DNA from: Euonymus europaeus
Taxonomy: Eukaryota > Streptophyta > Magnoliopsida > Celastrales > Celastraceae
Direction of reading: 5' to 3'
Length of the DNA: 64,000 nucleotides
NCBI GenBank assembly: GCA_963580455.1
Contig: OY756968.1
Span: forward strand, 17,453,996-17,517,995
This document shows positions 20,347 through 30,680 of the stretch, one piece after another. The notes under the pieces were generated by a model. It did not search any database and was not told where the DNA came from. It was given only the letters and a program-made list of their open reading frames with translations. Positions within the stretch are counted from its first letter, which is position 1; every line of letters starts with the position of its first letter. A program made the translations under genes and the position numbers.

Positions 20347-21217
20347 GTATGATTTCTCTTTCGGGGTATCAATTTATATGCAACCTAGAAATCCAAGTTT
20401 TAGTGGGAGCCTACTGTCAATGTTTTGCAACTCCTAGCTCTTGTTGCCTTTGAAACTCTCTTGAAGTGACCAGAACTTGCAGCATCTCTTCCATCCCATT
20501 CAAAGGCTTAGATCAAGATTAAAGCATGCTTTATTCTCATGGCAACGCTTCATATTAAAGTGTAACTGGATGACTACTGGGAGTAGGAGTTTAATCTTTT
20601 TTTATATACAAAATACAAAGTGGTTTTCGTAGAACATCCGCCCACGCTATACAATTTCGAGATCCCATTCTTTATATTATTATTGTGCGTTAAAATTCAA
20701 TCTTGCAAGTTTGTCTTGAGATTTCTGAACCAAACTGCAAAAACTAATTGTATTTAGAGGACAATTCTTGATTCTTTTTCTGGGCACTTTACATTCAAAC
20801 AAAACGAGTAGTTTCTCGTGTTTCTTTGGTGGTATATTTTTGAAAACATCATCCCCCTAGTGGGGCCTCTCTCTGATGCTTATATGCATACTTCAATCAT
20901 CAAGAGCGGTGTTAGCAATAGAGGCTACTAGTATAGCTGCATAAGTGCGGGTTGAGTTTAACCGGTAACGAATAGAGACTACCTTTCATTAGAATTGGAC
21001 TTATTTTTTGTTTCATACAACAAAAAATATAAAGTTGGATTTGTCATGCTAAATACTAAACATCTTTGATTTTTACATAAAAGTTTATTGCACTGGTTGG
21101 AGACTCTTCTTCTTGAATGGACGTGAGTGGCTTTAATGATGGAATTTATTTTTTGATTACTGTTAGTTATAGTTTCTTGATCACCATTTCATTTAAGTTT
21201 TGGCCACTTGTGTGCAG

Positions 21218-21282
21218 GAACCAAATGCTTTGCCTCAGGGAAGCCTGCAAAGAAATGGACCTACTGGGGAAGGAGTTACTAG
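21218..21282 (+). pseudogene. ProRS: ProRS last exon (KWTYWGRSY stop)
   Basis: Follows gtgcag. With the split Gly codon it reads TKCFASGKPAKKWTYWGRSY and a TAG, the exact C-terminus of the family, whose Tyr end reaches the active site. Confidence 0.92.
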
Positions 21283-21894
21283 ATTATTAGGAGGAATCTT
21301 TGCAAGTGCCAAGTTGTCTCGATTCACTCCATTGAATGGTGGATTACAGTAATGCTTCAGCCCTAGCGATACCTCTTTGCAATTGTGGTCCATTTTTTAT
21401 TTATTTATCGGCATTTGTAACTTGTATTCATATAACACATCTAATTATACACTTATAATTTTTATGAATAATTATTTTATTTGTTTTCGAGCTCACTGGA
21501 TTTTTTATGTTTAATTTTTTTATCAACGGTTATTTTTACTTTTCTTTATTTTAGCTGATCAGCAAAGCCATGTAAAAATAATTTCACACTAAACTAGACG
21601 GCAAAATAATACTGCTCAGTGTGCTTTGCTAACACATTTCGCACTCTTCAAATGAGTTTCTCTGCATTAAAATTTACTCATTACTCAGTTTCACTAATGT
21701 TAACATTGACAACTGTTATGCATCAATTTTGTCCAATCATCAATTTCAGTCTCTTTGGAATCTTACTTCGAAAAAAATATGAGGATTTAATATCCTTGGT
21801 AAAGACAAACACCCTCCCATAGTCTAATTCTAAGAATAAGGTCTCTATTGTGTTTAAGTATCATTATGTGAGACATAACAAATCACTATTTTTC
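21283..21894. other. 3' flank of ProRS, no gene recognised
   Basis: AT-rich. Presumed 3' untranslated region and spacer. A 67-codon frame at 21619-21822 shows no motif. Confidence 0.4.
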
Positions 21895-22079
21895 AAATGA
21901 CATTTGAAAAATACGATGGTGGAAATGTTATTTTTGGTGATGACAATAAAGCCTCAATCATGGGCTTAACATACCAAGTCTTGATGAATGTGAACTAAAG
22001 AATGTTTTCAATGTAAAAGGGCTGAAGGCAAATTTGATTAGCATTAGTCATCTTTGTGATTCAAAATACACAACCCTTT
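21895..22079 (+). pseudogene. Old Copia relic, left half (pre-integrase region)
   Basis: Patchy + strand frames read DGGNVIFGDDNKASIMG, then NIPSLDECELKNVFNVKGLK and ANLISISHLCD, the segment between protease and GAG-pre-integrase of a Copia polyprotein. It is cut at 22079 by the reverse-strand Copia element and continues at 26808. No LTRs were found, so it is an old truncated fragment. Confidence 0.75.
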
Positions 22080-22253
22080 AGTTAAAAAAGCAGAGACGTA
22101 AAAGTAGTGAACCCACAATAGAAGCGGCTATAATTCATTCAAGGATATCAAGAGAATATATATGAGTACAGGAACCCAAACCCTACAAAGGGACCTACCA
22201 CCAAATGACGTCTGTCACATAATACAATTACATAAATAGACACTAGTTTAACA
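22080..22253 (-). repeat. 3' LTR of the reverse-strand Copia element
   Basis: Near-identical to 26634-26807. Next to the tract CCCCCCTC (reverse GAGGGGGG) at about 22255-22262. Confidence 0.92.
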
Positions 22254-22260
22254 GCCCCCC

Positions 22261-22917
22261 TCAAACTAGAGGAGGCATGCTATGACAGAGAACTCCAAGT
22301 TTGTTGCGCAGAACCTGAAATCTGGAGTGTGAGAGAGGTTTGGTCAAGCAATCAGCAACTTGATCATGCGAGGGAATGTGATATACATGAAGTCGCTTCG
22401 CAAGAACTTGATCACGAACAAAGTGGATATCAATCTCAATATGTTTAGTACGAGCATGGTAAACTGGATTATGAGCTAGAGCTAGAGCACAAGCACTCAT
22501 GTTGTCGCACCAAGTAACTGGAATGGCAGAAGATGGGCAGGATAGTTCTTGTAGCAAGGACTGAATCCACAAAATTTCACAAGCAACATCGGCGAGGGCT
22601 CTATATTCGGATTCTGTGCTTGAGCGAGACACAACCTATTGTTTCTTGGATTGCCATGACACAAGTGTTGCACCAAGATAAACACAATATGCACCCACAT
22701 ATTTTCGGTCGAGAGGATCACAAGCCCAATCGGCATCCGAAAAACCAGTGACATGAAGATGCTTGCTAGATTTAATATGAAGACTCAGATGTTTAGTGCC
22801 TTGAAGATATCTCAGAAGCCGTTTAACTCCTTTCCAATGAGCATTTGTAGGTCGTTGAAGAAATTGACTCAAGCAATTAACCACAAAAGAGATGTCGGGT
22901 CGCGTGTTGGTGAGGTA
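22261..22917 (-). pseudogene. Reverse-strand Copia RNase H region
   Basis: Two open pieces in one frame, separated by a TAG at 22633-22635. The first has LSQFLQRPTNAHWKGVKRLL and FSDADWACDPLDRK. The second has VSRSSTESEYRALADVACEI, ARTKHIEIDIHFVRDQV and ADCLTKPL. These are the Copia RNase H motifs in order. The stop looks like CAG to TAG. Confidence 0.88.
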
Positions 22918-23787
22918 CTAAAGACCACCAAGAATACTTAGATATAGTATAGGATTAGGCATAAGAGCTGTGGCATCATTGAAAAATCCATGACCAACAA
23001 CAACAGGAGTAGGACAAGGTTTGACATGCGAGAGACCTGCTTTCTTCAATAACTCATCAATATAACGCTTTTGAGTCAAGTGCATCCCAGTAGCATCTCT
23101 TGTAACTTCCACACCAAGAAAATGATGAAGAGGTCCTTGATCTTTTAAAGAGAAGAGACGATTAAGGCAGTCCACAAATGCTTGAATATCAGTAGGATCA
23201 CTTCCTGTAACAATAATATCGTCGACATAAATAAGAAGATAGAGCACCCGTGTACCATGTCTATAGAAAAACATAGAAGTATCCTTCTTTGAGTTCTGAA
23301 AGTTCCATTGATGTAATGTGTGCTTGAGCTTATCATACCATGCGCGGGGAGCTTGTTTTAACCCATACAGAGCCTTGTGAAATTTACACACATAGTGAGG
23401 TCGCTTCTCATCCACAAAGCCTTCGAGTTGAACCATATAGACAGCTTCTTGGAGGGTACCATTTAGAAACGCATTGTTGATATCAAGCTGGCAGACCACC
23501 CAATTTTTAGATACAACAATAGTTAAAACAACACGAATTTTCGATGCTCGAACTACAAGGCTGAAAGTCTCTGTGAAATCAACTCCAGAAGTTTGAAGGA
23601 ACCCTTTAGCAACAAGGCGCGCTTTACAACGCTGAAAACTCCCATCAGCATTAAGTTTAGACTTGAACACCCACTTGTTACCAACAACATTAAAGGCAGA
23701 TGAATGGGGAACAAGACTCCAAGTTTGATTCTTTGCAAGGGCTGTATACTCGTCTTTCATGGCAGTGTGCCACATCTCAGATTGCAA
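22918..23787 (-). pseudogene. Reverse-strand Copia reverse transcriptase
   Basis: Starts WHTAMKDEYTALAKNQTWSL, then KARLVAKGFLQTSGVDFTET, DINNAFLNGTLQEAVYMVQL (family DVKNAFL), LYGLKQAPRAWYDKL and the catalytic YVDD. A TAG at 22918-22920 closes the frame, which continues as YLTNTRPDISF. Confidence 0.9.
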
Positions 23788-23862
23788 GGCAGCGGTAACA
23801 CTTGTAGGTTCGACAGGTATATTTGTGTGGACAACATAGGCTTGAAAGTCTGAAGGAAGTTT

Positions 23863-24987
23863 TCATGCCTTATAGATACCAGATTTGGCCCGAGTCTGCA
23901 TAGAGTGCTCAGATTGTTGGTGTTGAATGGTAGGAGCCGAGAGAGGGATAGTAGATTGAGACTCAGGTGGATCAACATGTGGCCCAGAAAAGGTAGGCTG
24001 AGGACTAGGGTCAACATGAGGTTCGCTCAAGGTAGCGGAAGAACTGGTGTCATGGGCCGTGCAACTCTCATCTGAGAATTGTTTTGTAAGAGACTGAACA
24101 GGGGTAGCAGCTGTGTCAGAAGAGACCTGGAGAGGAGTAATATTAGTTGAAGCCCATGGCGATGGCAACACATCAAGAGAAGTAAGAGGTGGAGAAGGAG
24201 ATGAAGAAGGTTGAGAATTAAAAAATTCGGATGTGAAAGGAAAATCATTCTCATTAAAAATAACATGACGGGAAATATAGACACGGCCTGTGGCACTCAA
24301 GCATTTGAATCCCTCATGCACATCACTGTATCCAATATATACACATTTGGTAGAATGAAATTGCAATTTATGCTTTTGATAAGGTCTGAGGCAAGGAAAA
24401 GAGGCACACCCAAAGGTCTTAAGAGAGGTGTAGTCAACAGTTTTATGAAATAATTTGAAGATAGGAGAACGACCATGAAGAATTGGTGTAGGAAGACGAT
24501 TGATAAGATATGAAGATGTATGAAAAGCTTCCCACCAGAATTTTAATGGCATGTGTGCTTGAGCAAGAAGTGTAAGCCCCATTTCAGTAATATGTCTGTG
24601 CTTGTGCTCAGCACGACCATTTTGAGAGGAGGTAAGAGGACATGAGTGTCTAAGTTCAATGCCATGTTTTGCAACAAATTGATAAAAGGCTCGATATTCA
24701 CCCCCCATGTCGGACTGAATACATTTAATTTTTCGGTCAAGTTGATTCTCCACAAGATTTTTGAAGGTGAGAAAAACATGAAAGTCATCAGATTTGAGTT
24801 TTAATGGAAAAATCCAAGTGTAGCGAGTGTGATCATCAACAAACAAAATATAGTAGCGAAAACCAGCAGAGGATGGAATTGGAGTTGGACCCCATAAATC
24901 TGTATGAATAAGATCAAGAGGATGAGCAGCATGAGAATGAGATAATGAAAAAGGAAGTCTGAGATTTGCCATATTGGCATGCATCAC
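23863..24987 (-). pseudogene. Reverse-strand Copia integrase
   Basis: PLDLIHTDLWGPTPIPSSAG carries the first catalytic Asp, CIQSDMGGEYRAF the second, and SSQNGRAEHKHRHI the Glu region. The integrase C-terminus with FGCASFPCLRPYQKHKL and a low-complexity Ser/Pro linker toward RT follow. Same frame as RT and RNase H. Confidence 0.88.
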
Positions 24988-25849
24988 AAAAGATCTTGTC
25001 TACATTGACAGCTTCTTCATTACAATCATTCAGAATTTGAAGCAAAATCTTACTAGATGGGTGGCCTAAACGCCTATGCCACACAACGGCTTGGGAAGAA
25101 AAAGGAACAGAGTTCAAAGGCTTAGAATTACTAGACTTAGACGACTGGACATTACATGACAAAATATGAGAACAGGGGAACTTTATGGGCTTGTGTTGCT
25201 TCATCACTGGTACTTCAAGCTGATAAAGACCCTCATTAAGTCTCCCTCGAAGCAGAACTTTCCCTGTCCATTTGTCCTTAACAAAACAACCAGCAGAGTT
25301 AAATTCCACAACCACGTGATTATGACTAGTAAGTTGTGAGATGCTAACAAGATTTTTTTTGATATGAGGAACATACAAAAGGTTATTAATATGCAATGAT
25401 GTGGAAGTATGGGTGGGGAGTTTGGTTCGGCCAACATGCTTAATAACAAGTTCATTACCGTTGCCTACAAAGAGAGATTGGTTACCATTATATACAGCCT
25501 TTTGAGTGAGATTGTTGGAATCATGGGTTACATGGGAGCTTGCTCCACTGTTCGCATACCAAACAGGGTCACAAACTGTGTCAGGTGAAGCAAGAAAAGC
25601 ATAAGGTTGAGAGCCACTAGTTTGTGTTTGTTGCTGAGTAGAAGGATGTCCGACATAGTAGTAACATGTAGCTGCAGTGTGTCTAGTCTTTTCACATATT
25701 TGGCAGACAGGTCGTTGTCCACGGGACCGTCCCCCGCGTCCACCATAACGACCACCACGACCTCTGAACGAATTACCTCCATCGCGACCATTAGACATAC
25801 CAGAATGGCCACGTCCGCGAGTCTGATTGGATGAGCGACCGCCAACCAA
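24988..25849 (-). pseudogene. Reverse-strand Copia nucleocapsid, protease and pre-integrase
   Basis: A Gly/Arg-rich stretch, zinc knuckle CQICEKTRHTAATC, then WYANSGASSHVTHD, where the protease's catalytic Asp is Asn, and WHRRLGHPSSKILLQIL of the pre-integrase domain. The frame differs from that of the integrase, so a shift lies near 24960. Confidence 0.87.
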
Positions 25850-26103
25850 ATTTGCAGTAGCATTAGATGATCCAAGACTAAGATTTGCAAGGCTGCTGTG
25901 GATTTGTTCAAGTCGCCTCTCATAATTTAGTAATGTTGATTAGACTTCCATCCAACTCACCGATTCTTTCTCACTAAGTTGACATACCACCGGATTGTAA
26001 TCAAGAGAATCGAGGCATGCAAGAACCTGAGAGACCAAGTCACTGCAATTGTTTTCATTGCCTTCAAATATTCACGCATGGTTTGTCCACCTTTTTGCAT
26101 CTA

Positions 26104-26619
26104 TTAGAATTCCTTTTTGTAATAAACCAAATTGGAGCGAGACTGAACACCAAATAGCGTCTGTAGAGCATCCCAGAGCCCTTTAGAGGTGACGTGACCG
26201 AGAACTTCAGACACAACTTCCATCTCAATGGAGTTGTATAACCAGCCGAGCAAAAGTTGATCTTGTGTGACCCAAAGTTCATACTCAGGGTTGATCGGAC
26301 ATGGAGCTGGATTTGAATCACCAGACTTGGAGTTTAACTGAGAGTTTAGATACTCTGATGGACAAGGCCGAGACCTATTGATGAGGCCTTCAAGACGGTT
26401 GCCGCGAATGATGGGGAGCAACATGCTCTTCCACAAAAGATAGTTGGAATGATTCAAGCGGCAAGCACTGAATGATCCCATAAAGGAACTATGAGAGCCC
26501 GAACTGAATAGTTTAGGCAAATCGAGGGTGCTGCTGGTAGGTCTTGCGACACTGGTGAGACTAGCATCATCAGTACTGATGTGCTGTGACTGTGGGGTGG
26601 TGTCGTCGGTGTCGGCCAT
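26104..26619 (-). pseudogene. Reverse-strand Copia gag
   Basis: The Met 14 bases inside the primer site begins MADTDDTTPQS. LNHSNYLLWKSMLLPIIRGN and WVTQDQLLLGWLYNSI are typical of Copia gag (UBN2 type). The frame ends at 26104. The rest of gag (GGQTMREYLKAMK and on to about 25924) is frameshifted. Confidence 0.85.
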
Positions 26620-26620
26620 T

Positions 26621-26633
26621 CCCTCTGATACCA
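26621..26633 (-). promoter_or_regulatory. Primer-binding site of the reverse-strand Copia
   Basis: Reverse strand TGGTATCAGAGGG next to the 5' LTR; tRNA-iMet type. Confidence 0.88.
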
Positions 26634-26807
26634 AGTTAAAAAAGCAGAGACGTAAAAGTAGTGAACCCACAATAGAAGCGGCTATAATTCATTCAAGGAT
26701 ATCAAGATAATATATATGAGTACAGGAACCCAACCCCTACAAAGGGACCTACCACCAAATGACATCTGTCACATAATACAATTACATAAATAGATACTAG
26801 TTTAACA
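26634..26807 (-). repeat. 5' LTR of the reverse-strand Copia element
   Basis: Reverse strand starts TGTTAAACTAGTATC and ends TTTTTTAACT. Confidence 0.92.
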
Positions 26808-26885
26808 CCTTTTCACTAGAAGATGTAGTAGAATCTTTGATACTAATAAGTTGCGTGTTTTGCACGGAAAAGGTCACTTGACATT
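26808..26885 (+). pseudogene. Old Copia relic, right half
   Basis: Continues the relic that breaks off at 22079: FTRRCSRIFDTNKLRVLHGK in the + strand, the segment that follows LCD in Copia polyproteins. It directly abuts the duplicated ProRS exon. Confidence 0.7.
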
Positions 26886-26894
26886 TCTTTGTAG

Positions 26895-26988
26895 GAGGTG
26901 GAACAAGATGTTAATGCTCGAACAAAGGATGAGATAGGAGCGGCAAAGACCCTTTGTTCCCCATTTGATCAGCTAGAACTACAAGAAA
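26895..26988 (+). pseudogene. ProRS: Second copy of a ProRS exon (partial gene duplication)
   Basis: EVEQDVNARTKDEIGAAKTL and CSPFDQLELQES match the exon at 20253-20346 over its whole 94 bases, with a few changes. The acceptor tttgtag and a GT donor are kept. Confidence 0.9.
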
Positions 26989-28184
26989 GTATGATTCCTC
27001 TTTTGGGGTATCAATTTATATGGAAACTATAAATCCAAGTTTTAGTGGGAGCCTACTGAAAATGTTTTGCCTAGCTCTTGTTGCATGTGAAACTCTCTTG
27101 AATTGAGCAGAATTTGCAGCATCTCTTCCATCCGGTTCGAAGGCTTAGATCAAGATTAAAGCATGCTTTATTCTCATGGTATATATATAAAGAGGACGGT
27201 ATCTCCAAAATTTTTTTAATGCCCTCACTTAAGGCGGAGGAAAACTGAGGTCACAAAACGAATGAGAAGAAAACCTAACACAGTACTACAAAAGACCAAA
27301 GACAAACTAAACCACCTTGCAATGCAGATTCCAGAATTAATCAAATCATCAAGAGCAAGCACAAAACCCAAAGCAACTTGGAGGAGCTGCTATACTAGAA
27401 GAACACGCAGAACCTGACACCGGCATTAAGAAGCCCAAACCAGCAACGAAAAGGCAAAAGCATGATGATAGCTACAATATGAAGATTCCCACTTAAGCCC
27501 AGCTGCACGACCTTTAATAGACAAGAGAAAAAAACCTCAGGAATAAACAACATACCCGAGTTGCACCACCAACACCAAGCTAAAACTGCACCTCCAACAG
27601 CAAGAACAACAAAATACTGCTGTGAGTAGGAGTCTAATCCTTTTTTATATACAAAATACAAAGTGGTTTCATAGAACATCCGCCCACGCTATACGAATTT
27701 TGGATCCCATTCTTTATATTATTATTGAGCATTAAAAATTAAATCATGCAAGTTTCTCTTGAGATTGCTGAACCAAACTGCAAAAACTGAATGTATTTAG
27801 GGGACACTTCTTGATTCATTTTCTAGGCACTGTACATTCAAACAAAACCAGTAGCTAGTTTCTCTTGTGTTTCTTTGGTGGTATATTTTTGAAAACATCA
27901 TCCCCTCCCGGCGCCAGTCTCTGATGCTCATGTGCATACTGCCATCATCAAGAATGGTGTTAGCAATAGAGGCTACTGGTATAGCTGCATAAGTGCAGGT
28001 TGAGTTTTAGATAAAAATTTAGTGCAATGGTTGGAGGACTAATGCCCCGGATCCCTCTTTCCTCTTGAATGGACTTGAGTGCTTTCAACGATGGAATGTA
28101 TATTTTCAATACTGTTAGTTATAGTTTCTTGATCATCATTTCATTCGGGTTTTGGTAACTTGTATGCAGGTACCAAATTGTTAA
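26989..28184 (+). repeat. Duplicated ProRS intron and first bases of its last exon
   Basis: Parallels 20347-21229 with scattered changes (shared 'cttagatcaagattaaagca', 'atacaaaatacaaagtgg' and 'gtgtttctttggtggtatat'). It is interrupted by an insertion at about 27181-27622. After the acceptor atgcag the last exon starts accaaat, then diverges at about 28184, so the copy lacks the C-terminus. Confidence 0.85.
27181..27622. mobile_element. Insertion of about 440 bp, type unknown
   Basis: Absent from the matching intron of the first copy: shared sequence stops at ctcatgg and resumes at gagtaggagt. It begins tatatatataaag, which could be the tail of a reverse-strand LINE or SINE. No terminal repeats or coding motifs were recognised. 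Confidence 0.5.
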
Positions 28185-29355
28185 TGCGATGAAAAACTAG
28201 AGAGAGAGTAGAGAGAGAACAAGAGAGAACAAGAGAGAACCTTGAATCCAAGCTTAAGAAAAAAAAAAGAGATATCCAAACAATGCCCCAAAACAAGGAT
28301 TTTACCCTCTCTTACATGTCAAAAACCTATTCTACCCTTACAATATTGTGTCCGAAGTCCGAACACCCTGATGTGGTGTTTGGACGTCCCAATGAGGTGT
28401 CTGGCACCACACTCTAATTTGGCCACTGCCTTCTTTTTGTGTAAAGTGTCCGGATGCTTCATCCCAAATAAGGACACTGCTTCATTTTTTTTTGCCTTAA
28501 AGTGTCTTGATGCCTCTTTTGGATGATTTAGCTTCATTTAGGCTATTTCCTACAAAATCAATGGAGAACATTAATAAGAGGTAAACAACCAATAAACACA
28601 TGTTTTTATGTCGTAAATACCTCATAATTTAGTAATGTGATTCCCAATTATGAGTTATAATAAGGACAACCATGAACAAATTCTCCCTCGCTATTGTATT
28701 AAATATGAAATTATAAAAATACCCTCATAACAAAAAAAATTATTCATAAATTTTTTAACAAAACACTCCCAACACATTTGTGTACCAAGCAGGGTTCACT
28801 CTCATAAACCCCTCCCAATCCAATTTTTTCCAACCCTTTTGTTAAACACAGCATAAGAGTACCCAATTAAATGACCTTAGGATATGATGTTTCTACTTCT
28901 TCATGTTTGTTTTGAACTCGACGTAGGACCTTTTTAGTCCCCTTCACTCCACACCACTATGACAACAAAATGATAAAACGAACCAAAGGTTTCAAAGAGG
29001 CTGGAAGACCAGTTGATTTTATTTTATATATGTTCATGAAGTTATGGCTAATTAAATAATTTTAAAAAAAACTTGGCTTCCGATTTAGGTAGTTGATGAG
29101 CAGCTCCAAATGTGGCATGACTATGATCATTTCTAGCTTTGGCTAATCATGTACTAATACCTTACCGATTACACATATATACCTTGCTTGAAGGTGGTTC
29201 AACGTGCATAGGTTGAGAGGGGAAAATGTTTAAAGTTAGAGGTCTCATTCCTAGTACGAGTATGAGCTAGGTTTTATCTATCTTGTTTATTATTGCACAA
29301 TGGACAGTTGCATTTAGTTGTTCAAGGATACGATAATTTGTTGGTGATTGTCAAA
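28185..29355. other. No gene recognised; purine repeat at 28199-28241
   Basis: Begins with a GAGA/GAGAGAACAA tandem purine stretch. The rest is AT-rich. The 94-codon frame at 28242-28526 has biased composition and no motif. Confidence 0.4.
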
Positions 29356-29485
29356 CAGGTGGTTGATGATAGAAAACACCAAGTAGCTCCATTTGCATGG
29401 GGAGATTAGGCGGAAAATTTATGCATATTTGATAATATAATAGTGCGGTAAGAACACTTATTTCAGACATTCATTCCATAATGCA
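29356..29485 (+). repeat. Dispersed repeat, copy 1 (see 58783-58925)
   Basis: 'ggtggttgatgatagaaaa' followed by caccaagt, 'atttatgcatatttgataat' and cattcattcc recur in the same order at 58783-58925. Confidence 0.75.
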
Positions 29486-29861
29486 TATTTGACTGATGGT
29501 GCGATAAGCATGAACTGCAGTTCCACAAAGGCACTAGACAAAAAATTTCTTAGCTAATCATCTGTATAATGTTGCATTGATTTTATACCCACTCCAGATT
29601 TAGAAGGATTTTTTCCCCGCATGTTCTCTGATCCAAGAGTGTCTCATGATAACCTATTCTCCTGAAACAACTTACTGGTCAAGTCTAATCAAGCATAACT
29701 AGGGTTAATGCTTGGGACAATGGTTTTGTGGAAGATAATAACGAGTAGAAAGTCAAAGGATGCTTGAATGCAATCTCGTTAATTGAGTTTCCCATTTTTT
29801 GTTGGTATTTCCCTCTTTAAACTTCAAACTGTGCTGTTGTGATTAACACATTCACAAAAGA

Positions 29862-30000
29862 GGTTGTGTGCCTATCTATAACAAATTATGCCAAAACACC
29901 GTATTAAAATCGTGGATTGGTGATTTGCATAGAATATCAATTGGATATCTCTTGGCTTCTATAGTGGAGATCTGGCTTGTTAACAATGTGATAGTTGACT
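29862..30000 (+). pseudogene. Possible NPF/POT nitrate-peptide transporter fragment
   Basis: VPIYNKLCQN, then LHRISIGYLLASIVEIWLVN resemble the VPxYDK...LQRxGIGxxxS...AALVEIxRL segment between two membrane helices of NPF transporters, with an internal deletion. It is short and flanked by nothing else of the family. It could be chance; I give it as a pointer only. Confidence 0.35.
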
Positions 30001-30566
30001 CGCCTATGACTTTTGTGAAGAAATACTACAGTTTGTGGTTAGTTTTTTCAGGATGTAACTTTTATTTATTTTTTGCACTTGTTGTTCGCATGTAAAATCA
30101 TGTTTTTCTATTTTTAATGTAAAAAAATCTGCCAAATATACTGCACACACTCAACACTTTTTGATTAATATAACTCTGTTCTTTTTTTCTTTCTCTCTTG
30201 CTATGGTATCCTCAAGGTATTGTTCACAGTAAGTGTGCAATTGTGTATTGTCCTAAATCCCAAAACCCAACTTATTGTAGTTTCTTTCTTTGTAATTATC
30301 TACATCAATGATGCATTATATCTAAAATACTGATCGACTCTGTATATATAGCCAACTTAAAACTTAAAAGTTGGCCTATTGTAGCTACACAGTGAAGGTC
30401 TATCGATAGTAATAAAAAAAGATAGTGGTGTATCTCTTTAATTTGGGATGACATGGGAGATTAAGTTATATGATCATTGGCTTTTCATTCTTGGAGTTGT
30501 TAATCCCTGACTTATTGTGAAGGATGGTGGCTGTTTCATTAAGCACATCATATATCTTTTTGATTC

Positions 30567-30680
30567 ACGGCCTGTATGATCCTGATTGGGAATTTGAGGT
30601 TTTAACCTCAAATCTGTCACTTCATGGATCTGGCACTCAAACTGTGAGTTGTAATCGTATATTTTTTTGAAGCACTTACA
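30567..30680 (+). repeat. Dispersed repeat, copy 1 (see 63904-64000)
   Basis: 'gggaatttgaggtt', 'aacctcaaatctgtcacttc' and 'ggcactcaaactgtgagttg' recur at 63917-63980. Confidence 0.8.

Larger units (their letters stand above)
1201..21282 (+). pseudogene. ProRS: Cytosolic-type prolyl-tRNA synthetase gene, broken, with three LTR elements in its introns
   Basis: The enzyme charges tRNA-Pro with proline and is a class II synthetase of the eukaryote/archaeal-like type. Ten exons are seen: 1201-1286, 2194-2286, 2477-2593, 6461-6648, 13221-13343, 13505-13657, 13897-14145, 14243-14461, 20253-20346 and 21218-21282. All have AG/GT borders and no internal stop, and the last ends in the family's C-terminal WTYWGRSY. 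Signs of decay: the exon that should follow FIR (family FLWQEGHTAF, the rest of class II motif 2) is not visible between 6649 and 13220. The exon ending at 6648 leaves two spare bases while the next begins in phase 0, so they cannot be joined in frame. About 14 residues after ACAAT are missing in exon 7. The conserved Arg of the RPTSE motif is Cys (ICPTSE). No start exon was found. A working paralogue probably exists elsewhere in the genome, but that is inference. Confidence 0.85.
22080..26807 (-). mobile_element. Ty1/Copia retrotransposon on the reverse strand
   Basis: 174-bp LTRs (22080-22253 and 26634-26807) differ at about four sites. They are flanked by the perfect duplication CCTTT (22075-22079 and 26808-26812). 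On the reverse strand the order is LTR, TGGTATCAGAGGG primer site, gag, zinc knuckle, protease, integrase, RT, RNase H, GAGGGGGG tract, LTR. The LTR starts TG but ends CT instead of CA. Frameshifts lie in gag (near 26100) and before integrase (near 24960), with stops before and within RT-RNase H. It is inserted into an older Copia relic. Confidence 0.93.

Noticed and set aside
28242..28526. 94-codon open frame downstream of the purine repeat
   Set aside because: Low-complexity start, an antisense frame of similar length, and no motif.
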